DNA from: Arthrobacter sp. DNA4
Lineage (GTDB): Bacteria; Actinomycetota; Actinomycetes; Actinomycetales; Micrococcaceae
Direction: 5' to 3'
Assembly: GCF_024362385.1 (NCBI RefSeq)
Contig: NZ_CP101466.1
Span: 3,472,001-3,536,000 of the forward strand
Length of the DNA stretch: 64,000 bases
Shown here: positions 8,195-17,650 of the stretch, piece after piece
Position numbering within the stretch: position 1 is the stretch's first letter
Layout: each line of letters begins with the position of its first letter
Position numbers and translations under genes: made by a program
The notes under the pieces: model-generated
What the model saw: the letters and a program-made list of their open reading frames with translations, nothing else
What the model was told of the DNA's origin: nothing
Databases searched by the model: none

Positions 8195-9462
8195 GAAGGT
8201 TCGTTCCCCGAGGACTGCAGTCCAGGGCGCACGGCATGAGGACGGACGACGGCGAAAATCACCATGGCGGCAGCCTGCACTGCCGTGACGGTGACGGCCA
8301 GGGCAGGTCTTGAGTACTCGTACAGCACACCGATGAGGAAGCTCCCGGCCAGCCAAGCGAGGCCGTAGCACGCAGTGAACATTCCATAAGCACTCCCCCG
8401 CCGTTCCACCGGAGCAAGCCCCGCCACGCCTGCCCGCATGGTGCTTTCCTGGACGCCCATGGCCGCTCCCCACACCAGACCCCCCGTGACCGCGAGCGCC
8501 GTGTTGTTGCTGAAGCCCAGCCACGGCACCGCCGCCGCGAGGACGGGCAGGACCAGGAGGACTTTCAGCCCCACCCGGTCAAAGAGCCAACCGGAGGCCA
8601 GGGCGGCCACGGCGTCCACCCCCATGGCCGCGGCGTAGAGAACGGGGACCACCGCCGGCGGGAGGAGACCGGTGGCCACCAGGTGGAAGGACAACAGCCC
8701 AAACGTGGCATATCCGAACATGGTCAGGCTGCTGAACGCGGCGTACAGCCAGTACTGCCGGGGCATGGGAACGGGCTTCACGGAAGCGGGGCCAGGGCCG
8801 CCGGGAGCGGGGCCGGCTGCGGCAGAGGGTGCGCCCGCCACCTCGTAAACGGCCGGATCAGGGACCCTCCGCCGCAGCCGGAAGAGAATCAGCATGGCCG
8901 CCAGGCCTGGAACAGCAAGCAGCAGGAACCCCGGTCCGTAGCTGCCCGACAGCGCCAGGGCCACCCCCACCAGCAGCGGCCCCAGCAGCGCTCCCACCTG
9001 GTCCAGCGCCTCGTGCAGCGCGAAGGCCTTGCCCTGGCCCAGCGCCGAACCTGCCTCGGCCAGCATGGTGTCCTTCGCCGGGCTCCTTACGGCCTTGCCC
9101 AGCCGCTCCGCCAAGACCAGGAGGCAGGCAACCCACAGCGCGTCAGTGATTCCCAGCAACGGCACGGATACGGCCGTCAGCGCGTACCCGCTGATCGCCA
9201 GTGCCCACCGCAGCCCGGGCCTGTCCGCCAGCCGCCCGAACACCAGGCGAAGGACCAGGGCCACAGCCTCCCCGGCGCCGGTGACCACGCTGACCAGGAG
9301 CGCGGACGCGCCCAGCGCACCGAGGAACGGACCGGTCACACTCCGGGCGCCCTCGTACACCATGTCCATCAGCGCGCTGATGATCCCGAAGACCAAGATG
9401 AAGCGGATGGCGGTCATGGGCGCCGCGGGACCCCTTCCGGCGGCGCTAGCGCTGGTGGGCAT
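8191..9462 (-). CDS. MFS transporter
   Basis: 423 aa with about 12 hydrophobic segments. The loop LRLVFGRLADR between TM2 and TM3 matches the MFS signature, and a long Pro/Ala/Gly-rich central loop (about residues 205-235) separates the two halves. Substrate unknown. Its start overlaps the ftsW-like stop by 17 bp, so it is probably translated as part of the same operon. Confidence 0.9.
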   Translation of the reverse strand: MPTSASAAGRGPAAPMTAIRFILVFGIISALMDMVYEGARSVTGPFLGALGASALLVSVVTGAGEAVALVLRLVFGRLADRPGLRWALAISGYALTAVSVPLLGITDALWVACLLVLAERLGKAVRSPAKDTMLAEAGSALGQGKAFALHEALDQVGALLGPLLVGVALALSGSYGPGFLLLAVPGLAAMLILFRLRRRVPDPAVYEVAGAPSAAAGPAPGGPGPASVKPVPMPRQYWLYAAFSSLTMFGYATFGLLSFHLVATGLLPPAVVPVLYAAAMGVDAVAALASGWLFDRVGLKVLLVLPVLAAAVPWLGFSNNTALAVTGGLVWGAAMGVQESTMRAGVAGLAPVERRGSAYGMFTACYGLAWLAGSFLIGVLYEYSRPALAVTVTAVQAAAMVIFAVVRPHAVRPGLQSSGNEPS

Positions 9463-10741
9463 GCTCCCGGACCTGCTTCACTGCACGATCAGCCACAGCA
9501 CCGTTCTGCCTGGCGCCGTTCAAGCGGGCGCGGCCCAGGCGGATGCCGCGGCGGGCGGGGGGAACAGTTCCTTCCGGACGGGTCACGGCAAGGATCACCC
9601 CGATCCCGGCCAGGGAGGAGACCATGGCTGAACCACCGTAGGAGATGAACGGAAGCGGCACGCCGATCACTGGCAGCAGCCCGCTGACCATGGCGATGTT
9701 GATCACGGCCTGGCCCAGGATCCAGGTGATCACGCTGCAGGCCACGGTCCGCGAGAACGTGTCCGTGGTGCGGGCGATGGTCTTGAACACGGCGATGGCC
9801 AGGATGGCGAACAGGCCCAGCACCAGGAGCGAACCGGCCAGGCCCAGTTCTTCGCCGAGGATGGAAAAGATGAAGTCGTTGTGGGCTTCCGGGATCCAGT
9901 TCCACTTCTGCCGGCTCTGCCCCAGGCCCACGCCGAACCAGCTGCCGGAGGCCAGGGCGTAGGCGCCGTGCTGCGCCTGGTAGCCCATGCCCTGCGCGTC
10001 CTCCTCGGAGCCCATGCCCAGCCAGGAGGAGATCCGGCCCATCCTGTTGCCGCTGGTGGCTGCAAGCACCAGGGCGCCCGCCGCGCAGATCAGGCCGGCC
10101 ACGGAGAACACCTTCATCCGCACGCCGCCGTAGAACATGGTGGCAGCGAGGATCATCATGATGATCATGGTGGTGCCGAGGTCGTGCCCCAGCGCCACGA
10201 TGCCCATGATGAGTGCTCCGGCTGGCGCGAGCGGGACGACGGCGTGCTTCCACTGCCCCAGCAGGGCCTGCTTCCGGTCCAGGATCCCGGCGCCCCAGAC
10301 AATCAGCGACAGCTTGGCGAACTCGGACGGCTGCGCGGTGAAGCCTCCCACGCTCAGCCAGTTCCGGTTGCCGTTCACGGACATGCCCAGCGGGGTGAAC
10401 ACCAGCACCAGGGCAAAGAGTGAGCCGATCAACATCCCCCAGCCCAGCCACCTGATCCGCCGCACGGACATGCGCGCCAGCACCAGCATGATCACCACGC
10501 CGGCCACGGTCCACATGGCCTGCTTCAGGGGAAGATCGTACGGATTGTTTCCTGCCGCCACGGATTCCACAGACGACGCCGATGCCACCTCCACGAGTCC
10601 GATCGCCGAGAGCGTGAGGACCACCGCCAGGATCAGCGGGCGGAGGCGTCCCGGGGAGTCGTCCTCCAGCCAGACCGCCAGTTTGCCCAACCCGCGCCGG
10701 GCAGGACGGCCCGTCCCGCGCTGCTTTTGTCCTGTATCCAT
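9446..10741 (-). CDS. ftsW: FtsW/RodA-family SEDS glycosyltransferase
   Basis: 431 aa from ATG 10741, preceded by GAGGAACGG; an upstream extension to 10858 looks untranslated. About ten membrane segments are present, with the SEDS signatures QPSEFAKLSLIVWGAGIL and, near the C-terminus, LPFISYGGSAMVSSL. SEDS proteins polymerise peptidoglycan glycan strands with a partner class B PBP. It lies outside any division gene cluster and next to a permease, so it may be a second FtsW/RodA paralogue; FtsW rather than RodA is favoured by the final motif but not certain. Confidence 0.9.
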   Translation of the reverse strand: MDTGQKQRGTGRPARRGLGKLAVWLEDDSPGRLRPLILAVVLTLSAIGLVEVASASSVESVAAGNNPYDLPLKQAMWTVAGVVIMLVLARMSVRRIRWLGWGMLIGSLFALVLVFTPLGMSVNGNRNWLSVGGFTAQPSEFAKLSLIVWGAGILDRKQALLGQWKHAVVPLAPAGALIMGIVALGHDLGTTMIIMMILAATMFYGGVRMKVFSVAGLICAAGALVLAATSGNRMGRISSWLGMGSEEDAQGMGYQAQHGAYALASGSWFGVGLGQSRQKWNWIPEAHNDFIFSILGEELGLAGSLLVLGLFAILAIAVFKTIARTTDTFSRTVACSVITWILGQAVINIAMVSGLLPVIGVPLPFISYGGSAMVSSLAGIGVILAVTRPEGTVPPARRGIRLGRARLNGARQNGAVADRAVKQVREHAHQR

Positions 10742-10943
10742 CTGTCCGTTCCTCAGCCTGCACACCAGGGCTTCCCCCATGGCCGGGCCCATCTCCGGGG
10801 CGGGTACCGCCGAGAAGAAAGAGTACGCCCCCGCACACCGGCGGAGGCGCCGGGACACCCGCCACCGCCACGGTTCTGGGCGAATTGCCAGCTTGGGCGT
10901 GTAGCGTAGCGGAAACCTGTCCCCTCCCGAAGGTCATTTTGTC

Positions 10944-12482
10944 GTGTTCGGTTTCAGAAAATCCCCCGGCCCGGAACAGGAAGCCGCCAGCCCCGCCGCC
11001 TACCCAGGCCAGGGCAAGCTGTACGCCGCAAGTTCCCGCCGCCGTCGGCCCTTCCGCCGTGCCCCGCGCTGGGTCAAGGCCGTCACCGCACTGGTGTCGG
11101 TGCTGCTCCTGGGCGTCCTGGCGTTCGGCGGCTACTGGGCCTGGCGCCTGCAGTCCAACATCAGCACCTCGGAGCTGACCGCCGGAGGCCAGCGCACCGA
11201 GGGCGCCGTGAATGACAGCACCGACAGGCTGCAGATCCTGGTGCTGGGCTCGGACACGCGGGAAGGCAACAACAGCCAGTTCGGCACGGCGGACCAGTCC
11301 TCCGGCTATGGGCAGTCGGACGTGATGATGCTGCTGGACATCTCGGCAGACAACAAGCACGTCAACGTCATCAGCTTCCCCCGTGACCTGCTGGTGGACG
11401 TGCCGGCGTGCACGGATTCCAAGACCAACCAGAAGTATCCCGAGCAGAAGAGCGCCATGATTAACAGCGCCATGGCCCAGGCCGGCATCGGCTGCGCCGT
11501 GGACACGGTGAACAAGCTCACGGGCCTGGAAGTGGACCACTTCATGATGGCTGACTTCAACGCGGTGAAGGAGCTCTCCAACGCAGTGGGCGGCGTGGAG
11601 GTCTGCGTCACCGCTGCCGTCAACGATCCCGATTCCCACCTGACGCTGCCCGCCGGCAAGTCCCAGGTGCAGGGCGACCAGGCGCTGGCGTTCCTGCGCA
11701 CCCGGCATGCCTTCGCAAACGGCGGGGACCTGGGCCGCATCCAGGCCCAGCAGGGCTTCCTGGCGTCACTCAGCCGGAAGCTGAAGTCCGAGGGCACGCT
11801 GGGCAACCCGCAGAAGACGCTGACCATCGCCGATACCATCACCAAGAACCTGACGGTTGATTCCGGTCTGTCCTCCATCCCGTCGCTGCTCACCATCGCC
11901 AACCGGCTGAAGAACATCGATCCCGCCAACATCAACTTCATCACCACCCCCACGGTGCCGTCCCCGCAGGACCCCAACCGGCTGGCTCTTGATGAACCGG
12001 CGGCGTCCAACTTCTTCGCCGCCCTGCGCAACAGCCCGGACCTGAGCCAGCCCGCCCCCGCGGCGCCCACGGAGACGCCCGCAACGCCCGCGGCGCCGGC
12101 GTACGACAAGTCCCTGCAGCCGGTCTCCATCGCCAACGGCACCGGGGTCACCGGCCGGAGCACCGCGATTGCCGGTCTGCTCTCGGATGCCGGTTTCACC
12201 AAGCTGACCAAGCTGCAGGCCCAGGCGCAGAGCCAGACCATGGTCTACTACTCCGCCGGGTTTGAGGACGTCGCCGCGGATGTGGCGGCGCTGTTCGGCC
12301 TGCCCGCCACCAGTGTCCAGCAGGTGGCGAACATCCAGGGCGTGCAGCTGTACGCCGGCACGGATTTTGCCACCGGCACCAAACCCGCCGCACCGCCGTC
12401 GTCCGCTGATTCCTCCGGCAGCGTGGTGGTGCAGACCGGCAGCGACCAGACCTGCCAGTCAGCCAACCCCACCGGCTACTAG
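10944..12482 (+). CDS. LCP-family cell-wall polymer ligase (LytR-CpsA-Psr)
   Basis: 512 aa with a GTG start. A membrane anchor lies near residues 45-68 after a basic N-terminus. The LCP domain (about 90-270) contains RLQILVLGSDTREG, VISFPRDLLVD and FLRTRHAFANGGDLGR with the conserved Arg residues that bind the polyprenyl-phosphate head group. A Pro/Ala linker leads to a C-terminal LytR_C domain (about 395-475). It probably transfers wall teichoic acid, arabinogalactan-like or capsular polymer onto peptidoglycan at the outer face of the membrane. It is divergent from ftsW and overlaps the convergent glycosyltransferase by 4 bp. Confidence 0.93.
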   Translation: MFGFRKSPGPEQEAASPAAYPGQGKLYAASSRRRRPFRRAPRWVKAVTALVSVLLLGVLAFGGYWAWRLQSNISTSELTAGGQRTEGAVNDSTDRLQILVLGSDTREGNNSQFGTADQSSGYGQSDVMMLLDISADNKHVNVISFPRDLLVDVPACTDSKTNQKYPEQKSAMINSAMAQAGIGCAVDTVNKLTGLEVDHFMMADFNAVKELSNAVGGVEVCVTAAVNDPDSHLTLPAGKSQVQGDQALAFLRTRHAFANGGDLGRIQAQQGFLASLSRKLKSEGTLGNPQKTLTIADTITKNLTVDSGLSSIPSLLTIANRLKNIDPANINFITTPTVPSPQDPNRLALDEPAASNFFAALRNSPDLSQPAPAAPTETPATPAAPAYDKSLQPVSIANGTGVTGRSTAIAGLLSDAGFTKLTKLQAQAQSQTMVYYSAGFEDVAADVAALFGLPATSVQQVANIQGVQLYAGTDFATGTKPAAPPSSADSSGSVVVQTGSDQTCQSANPTGY

Positions 12483-13444
12483 GCCGTGGTCCGGGCAGGC
12501 TCGAGCAACTCCATGATCCGCGAAATATAGCTGTCCAGGCTGAGCTTCTCCTCCCACAGTGCGTGAATCTCCGCCTGTCTGTGCCGCGTGGCGTCGGCCA
12601 ACTCCCGGAGCTGGGGAAGAATGGGCTGGTCCGGGTCGCAGAGGGCAACGCCGGGATCCAGCACGTATTCCCGCATGCCCTCATTGGGCGTGACTGCCAC
12701 GGCAATGCCGCTTTCAACTGCCCCCACCAGGACCATATGCCCTGCCGCCCTGGTCCCCCGCGCCAGCGGAAGGAACACCACCGATGCGGTACTGAGCAGC
12801 TCCCCGAATTCCTTTTGGCTCACGTAGCCCGGGCGCCTCACCACGTTTCCACCGCGGCGGCTTTCACCGGCCGGCCCGCCGGTGGCAATCGTCAGCCGGA
12901 CGGGCGTGGTGCTCGCGAGCACTTCGTCCTCCAGGGCCCGGATGGCCAAGGGGTCGCGGTCCGATGAGCCGCCCACAAATATGTGGAAACCCTCGTCGGA
13001 CTGCTGCTTCGGCGGATAGCGCAGGGTGTTCCCGTACAGCACACACCAGGCGTTGCCGCCGTCGGCATTCCAAGGCACGGCCTCGGACTGGGACATGGTG
13101 ATGACAGGCGCGTCACCGATGAGCCGGCGCAGGATCTTCCAGCTCCGACTGGAGGGCTCGGCATAGATCCCGGTGACCACGAAGTCTTTCCTGCCCGTGA
13201 GCCGCAGCGCGGCCCCGATCCACGGGTTGGTGGCGAAGTAGGGCCCCGAGACGGACGGCTGGAGGGTCTTCAGCGCCAGCACCAGGGCATCGATTCCAAT
13301 TCCCAGGACCCTGGAGCCCCAGCGTTTGCCGGTGATGGCCGCGCCCTCGTACTGGCAGATCGCCTTGATCATCGGATGGCTGATCCACGCGGCGTCAGCC
13401 ATGGCCGAGGCTGGACCAAGGGCCAGGAAAGTGTATGGAGCCAA
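12479..13444 (-). CDS. glycosyltransferase family 4-like
   Basis: 321 aa. The C-terminal half has a nucleotide-sugar-binding layout: HIFVGGSSDRDPLAIRAL, then LLSTASVVFLPLARGTRAAGHMVLVGAVESGIAVAV, where the E of VESG corresponds to the GT-B donor-site glutamate. The N-terminal half is a Rossmann-like acceptor domain with no membrane segment. The acceptor is unknown; a surface polysaccharide is likely given the neighbouring LCP and acyltransferase genes. The start is TTG at 13444; an ATG at residue 15 is a reasonable alternative. Confidence 0.75.
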   Translation of the reverse strand: MAPYTFLALGPASAMADAAWISHPMIKAICQYEGAAITGKRWGSRVLGIGIDALVLALKTLQPSVSGPYFATNPWIGAALRLTGRKDFVVTGIYAEPSSRSWKILRRLIGDAPVITMSQSEAVPWNADGGNAWCVLYGNTLRYPPKQQSDEGFHIFVGGSSDRDPLAIRALEDEVLASTTPVRLTIATGGPAGESRRGGNVVRRPGYVSQKEFGELLSTASVVFLPLARGTRAAGHMVLVGAVESGIAVAVTPNEGMREYVLDPGVALCDPDQPILPQLRELADATRHRQAEIHALWEEKLSLDSYISRIMELLEPARTTA

Positions 13445-13600
13445 AGGTCATGGCCTTTCGTGCGGTGCCGCGGACGGCTCTTCCGGGACTCCAAACCTAA
13501 TAACCAGCCTCCGGCTGCACAAGAACATCACCCGTCTCCTGTGGATGACCGCAGTCCGCCCACATCCTCCCGAACTCCCCAGCGGCGGGAGCCCTTTTGG

Positions 13601-14845
13601 CTAGGACATCCGGGCAGCCGGCTCGAGTTCCGCGCTGCGCCCGCCTTCCTCGCCACGGCCTTCCGCGTTGGGGCGTTCGATTGCGGGATGTTCGACGGCG
13701 GGCTCCAGCTTCCGGTTCGCCCAGAGCCGGAGCGGCCGCTCAACGAAACGGAAGGACGCGTACGCCAGCAGCACGGTGAAGGCCGCGGTCAGGGCGATGC
13801 GGAGCGGAAGCGCCGGAATGAGGGGCATCAGCAGCAGGTAGACCGGCAGGTGCCAGAGATACATGGCGTAGGACAGGTCACGGCCCGGGCGCGCCAGCCA
13901 GGGGTGGCTGAGGATACGCGACAGGAAACCGGCAGGCTGCAGGACCAGCGAGCCGATCAATACGGCCGAGATCAGCGCGAGCGCGGTGGGGCCCACGGTC
14001 CAGAACGTGTTGAACCAGGCGCCGGGGGTATCGGGCTCCTTGAGCAGGAACAGCGCGGCCACCAGGGCCAGGCCGGCAAGCGGGGCACCCCAGCGGGCCC
14101 CCGATGCCATGGCGTTGTGCAGCCGGGAGCCCTGCCGCACGGCGGTGAACAGAAGGGCCAGCGCGCAGCCGATCAGCAGTTCGTCGGCCCGCGTGTCCGG
14201 GCCGTTGTAGATGCGGTCCAGCGGCTGCCCCGCGTTGACCAGCAGGAACCGGTTCAGCAGGAAGGCTGCGGCCAGGGCCACGGTGGCGATGGCTGTGGTG
14301 CGGACCTTCCAGAACCGGAGCATCACCAGCAAGAGCAGCGGCCACACCAGGTAGAACTGCTCCTCCACGGCCAGCGTCCACGTGGGGCCCAGGGTTTCGC
14401 CGGCAATGGAGTCACCGAACATGCCAAAGTGCGCCAGGTTCATCACGTAGCCGGCAGCGGGAAGGACAAACTCCGCCTGCCCGCCCCAGCCTGAGTCGGG
14501 AAACACGACGCCTGCCGCCACGATCACGGCGCAGAGGGCCAGCAGTGCCGGCCAGAGGCGGGCCAGGCGCTTGGCGTAGAAGACGCCCAGGTGCAGCCTG
14601 CCGGTGGCGATCCGTTCCTTCATGATCAGCAGCGTGATAACAAAGCCGCTGAGCGTGAAGAACACGTCGACGCCGATGGAGCCGCCCGGCATGGACTCGG
14701 TTGCCGTATGGAAGAAAAACACGCCGGCGACGGCGACGATCCGGAGCCCGTCCAAAGCATGCTTGCGTCCGGCGAGGAGCCCTGTTCCGGGCGCCGCCGG
14801 GCGTGCTGTTGCTGACAAATTTCCGCTGCTTGACCTCAAAACCAC
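13601..14845 (-). CDS. acyltransferase family 3 membrane protein
   Basis: 414 aa with about ten membrane helices. ALDGLRIVAVAGVFFFHT near residue 32 and FFTLSGFVITLLI are the classic acyltransferase-3 motifs, with the catalytic-type His in the first helix. These enzymes transfer acetyl or other acyl groups from the cytoplasm to extracytoplasmic glycans, lipids or antibiotics. There is no SGNH extension, so acyl transfer probably relies on the membrane domain alone. Its C-terminal tail is hydrophilic and Glu-rich. Confidence 0.88.
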   Translation of the reverse strand: MVLRSSSGNLSATARPAAPGTGLLAGRKHALDGLRIVAVAGVFFFHTATESMPGGSIGVDVFFTLSGFVITLLIMKERIATGRLHLGVFYAKRLARLWPALLALCAVIVAAGVVFPDSGWGGQAEFVLPAAGYVMNLAHFGMFGDSIAGETLGPTWTLAVEEQFYLVWPLLLLVMLRFWKVRTTAIATVALAAAFLLNRFLLVNAGQPLDRIYNGPDTRADELLIGCALALLFTAVRQGSRLHNAMASGARWGAPLAGLALVAALFLLKEPDTPGAWFNTFWTVGPTALALISAVLIGSLVLQPAGFLSRILSHPWLARPGRDLSYAMYLWHLPVYLLLMPLIPALPLRIALTAAFTVLLAYASFRFVERPLRLWANRKLEPAVEHPAIERPNAEGRGEEGGRSAELEPAARMS

Positions 14846-14928
14846 TCAGCAAGCATATATAACGTTTCCATAACTGCGCTGGACGGCAGCTGGGCGGCGG
14901 CTGGCAAGAGAGGGGGCGGAGCGCCCTT

Positions 14929-15699
14929 GTGAAGGCTGGCCGCCGCTTCTACATTGAAGGCATGGTGGACCAGGACATGGCAGAAGACCTCGAAGAGCTT
15001 GTGGATCTCATCGCCGGGATGGAGGACATCAAATCCGTCCTCGACGATCTGACCGGATACGCGGCAGCCACCATGACCAGCACCACGGGTAGACCTATTG
15101 AGTGTGCCGTCACCCTGCACCGCCGCAAGCGTACGGTAACCATCGGCGGCAGCAGCGGGCGGGCGGTGGTGCTGGACCGGATTGAACAATCACTGGGAGA
15201 CGGGCCCTGCGTCGAGGCCCTCGAAACCGGGGTTCCCGTCCTGCTGGATGACGTGTCCTCGGACCCGCGGTGGCCTGAGTACTGCACGGCCCTTTCCGCC
15301 GCCGGCGTCGCCAGCTCGCTGGGCGTACCTATGAAATTGGATAACGACGCCGGCGCGGTCCTCGACTTCTTCGCTCCGGCCAGCGGACTCTTCAGTGAGC
15401 GGGCGGTCGCCGACGCGGCAAGGTTCGGCGACATGGCGGGCAAGGCGCTCCGGCTTGCCGTGCGGATCGCGTCAGCGGAGCAGCGCGCTGAAAACCTGAA
15501 AGCCGCCATGGACACCAGGACCGTCATTGACTTGGCCTGCGGGATCATCATGGCGCAAAACAAGTGCAACAAGGACGACGCGTTCGAGCTTCTCCGCAGC
15601 GCCTCCAACAGCAGGAACCAAAAACTCAATGAGCTTGCCGAGGGGCTGGTGAACCGCTTTTCCGGCCCGAAGGATGCGAAGGCGCACTTCGACGACTGA
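14929..15699 (+). CDS. GAF-ANTAR regulator
   Basis: 256 aa. GAF domain at residues about 45-180 (GYAAATMTSTTGRPIECAV; SSDPRWPEYCTAL) and C-terminal ANTAR domain (TRTVIDLACGIIMAQNKCNK and a final helix). The start at GTG 14929 is backed by GGGGCGGAG; ATG 14962 is possible. Its ANTAR helix nearly matches that of the 6965 gene, and a paralogue relationship is likely. It probably acts on RNA hairpins in leader transcripts. Confidence 0.88.
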   Translation: MKAGRRFYIEGMVDQDMAEDLEELVDLIAGMEDIKSVLDDLTGYAAATMTSTTGRPIECAVTLHRRKRTVTIGGSSGRAVVLDRIEQSLGDGPCVEALETGVPVLLDDVSSDPRWPEYCTALSAAGVASSLGVPMKLDNDAGAVLDFFAPASGLFSERAVADAARFGDMAGKALRLAVRIASAEQRAENLKAAMDTRTVIDLACGIIMAQNKCNKDDAFELLRSASNSRNQKLNELAEGLVNRFSGPKDAKAHFDD

Positions 15700-16029
15700 A
15701 GAGTCCGTGGCCCGGGGGCCAGCGACGCTGCTGGTCCCCGGAGTGTAAGACGGGATGTGGCCCACCCCCGAAAATTGGATACCCTGGGCCACATCCGCGT
15801 CAGCTTCACGGACGGTCGCATGCCTGGGAGCGGTTGGCCAATCGCCCGGCCGAAAGGGCGGGGTGGCACTGGAAAAGGGTTCCTCAAGCGGCAACAGATG
15901 GGCCGCCTGCCTGACCCGGGGATCAGCCTAACAAACGCGTGCCGCCTGGCAATAGGGGGCGTTCCCGCAGTTTTTGGTCAATTTCCCGCGATTAATGCAT
16001 CTGTGGCGCCCGCACGGCTCATGAACTCT
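15700..16029. other. gene-free region after the second GAF-ANTAR gene
   Basis: 330 bp between two genes that converge. Positions 15714-15739 form a hairpin (GGGGGCCAGC with GCTGGTCCCC, one wobble pair) that could end the GAF-ANTAR transcript. No other signal seen. Confidence 0.4.
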
Positions 16030-17481
16030 TCACCGGACCGGCTTGCCGAACCACGTGCCGAGGGCCTCGGTGAGCCCGTCCGCTGAGCCTTCGCCCACCC
16101 AGGCTACGTAGCCGTCGGGCCGGACCAGGACTGCCGTTGGTGCGGCAACGGTGCCCAGCACGGGAAGCTGCCACGCGTCGTCGTACGTTGCCCTGACATG
16201 TTGCACGTACCCGGCCCACGCGCCAGGCTCCAGCCCCGGGCCACCGAATTCCAGCAGCACCGGCCGCGCCCGGTGCAGTAACCCGTACACGCTGGTTGGC
16301 CCGGACCCAGTGGCGATGTCCAGGTCCGGCATCCGGCGGCCCAGCAGCGGGTGGCCCGTGCCCACGTCGTAGGCGACGTCGAGCCCGGTGATCAGTGCCG
16401 CGATCGGTGCCCCTGCACCATCAACGCGGAGCACCTCGCCGAGCAGGTCGCGCACGGCCTCCTGCCGCGGATCGGCCTTCTGGAAGAGGGACTGGGCCAT
16501 GGTGTACTTGAGCGCCCGCTCCCCCGCCGGGTGGCGCTCCGCGTGGTAGCTGTCCAGCAACCCGGCGCCGGAGATGTCCTGCAGCACCTGCCCCAGCTTC
16601 CAGCCCAGGTTGACGGCGTCCTGCAGCCCCAGGCCGATGCCGAGTCCGCCCGTGGGTGAATGGACATGGGCCGCATCACCGGCCAGCAGCACCCGGCCCT
16701 TGCGGTAGGACTCCGCCTGCCGGGTGGCGTCCGTGAAGCGCGACAGCCACGTGGGGCTGTGGACCCCGAAGTCGGTGCCGAACACGTCGGTCAGAGCCTG
16801 GCGCAGCTCCGCCAGGGTGGGCTCGGTGGCCGGGCCAAGGGAGGCTTCGGTCACCACCACCCGGACCAGGCCCCCACCCATCGGGTACAGCCCATGGATA
16901 CCGCGCCCGTCCACCTTCCCCTGCTGGATAGGCTCCCCCGCCACCTTCACCTCCGCGATCAAGCTGCTCCGCGTCGCGTCCGGACCCACCATCGGAATAC
17001 CCGCCGCCCGCCGCACCATGCTGCGCCCACCGTCGGCACCCACGACGTAGCGGGCCCGCACAGTTCCGCCGGCGGCAAGCTGGACCTCCACGCCGTCGTC
17101 GTCCGCTGAAACTCCGGTGACCTCCACGCCGCGCCGGATCTCCACGCCCAGTTCCTCCACCCACTCCAGCAGCAGGCGCTCGATGTGGTTCTGGAACAAC
17201 GCCAGCGTGTACGGGTGGCGCGTGGGCAGCCCGCCCAGGTCCAGCTGCGTGTTGCCAAAGGAGGCCGTCTGGACGGTCTTGCCCGTGGCGAGGAACTGCT
17301 GCGCGATGCCGCGCTGGTCCAGCAGCTCGATGCTGCGCGAATGGATTCCGCCCCCGCGCGAGCCGGCCAGCTCCTGGGAGGGGCGCCGCTCCAGGACAAC
17401 CGCATCCACTCCCGCCAGCCGGAGCTCCCCCGCCAGCATCAACCCCGTGGGTCCGCAGCCCACAATCACTGCATCATGCAT
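16030..17481 (-). CDS. FAD-dependent aromatic hydroxylase/monooxygenase
   Basis: 483 aa. The Rossmann motif VGCGPTGLMLAGELRLAG opens the protein, and VLLAGDAAHVHSPTGGLG near residue 290 is the second FAD-binding signature of the PheA/TfdB group of flavoprotein hydroxylases. A C-terminal thioredoxin-like domain without redox cysteines follows from about residue 370. It uses NADPH and O2 to hydroxylate an aromatic or polyketide substrate, not identifiable here. The start at ATG 17481 (MHDAVIVG) follows a GGAGGG-rich leader. Confidence 0.88.
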   Translation of the reverse strand: MHDAVIVGCGPTGLMLAGELRLAGVDAVVLERRPSQELAGSRGGGIHSRSIELLDQRGIAQQFLATGKTVQTASFGNTQLDLGGLPTRHPYTLALFQNHIERLLLEWVEELGVEIRRGVEVTGVSADDDGVEVQLAAGGTVRARYVVGADGGRSMVRRAAGIPMVGPDATRSSLIAEVKVAGEPIQQGKVDGRGIHGLYPMGGGLVRVVVTEASLGPATEPTLAELRQALTDVFGTDFGVHSPTWLSRFTDATRQAESYRKGRVLLAGDAAHVHSPTGGLGIGLGLQDAVNLGWKLGQVLQDISGAGLLDSYHAERHPAGERALKYTMAQSLFQKADPRQEAVRDLLGEVLRVDGAGAPIAALITGLDVAYDVGTGHPLLGRRMPDLDIATGSGPTSVYGLLHRARPVLLEFGGPGLEPGAWAGYVQHVRATYDDAWQLPVLGTVAAPTAVLVRPDGYVAWVGEGSADGLTEALGTWFGKPVR

Positions 17482-17650
17482 ACCCTCCCCGTCCCCCTCC
17501 TTGTCATGACCGCCAGTATGCGGTAGCCCCGGGGTCTTGCGGCAAGGCCCCGGCGCCGGGGTACCTTGGAAATGGAAGGGATCCCGGCGGCGCCCATCCC
17601 ACGTTTCGCCGCGGACATTCGAGGCCTGCCTTCCGTCCGCTGGAGGCGTC

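Noticed and set aside
10742..10858. Upstream extension of the FtsW-like gene
   Set aside because: No ribosome site at 10858; residues before MDTGQKQRG do not look like protein.
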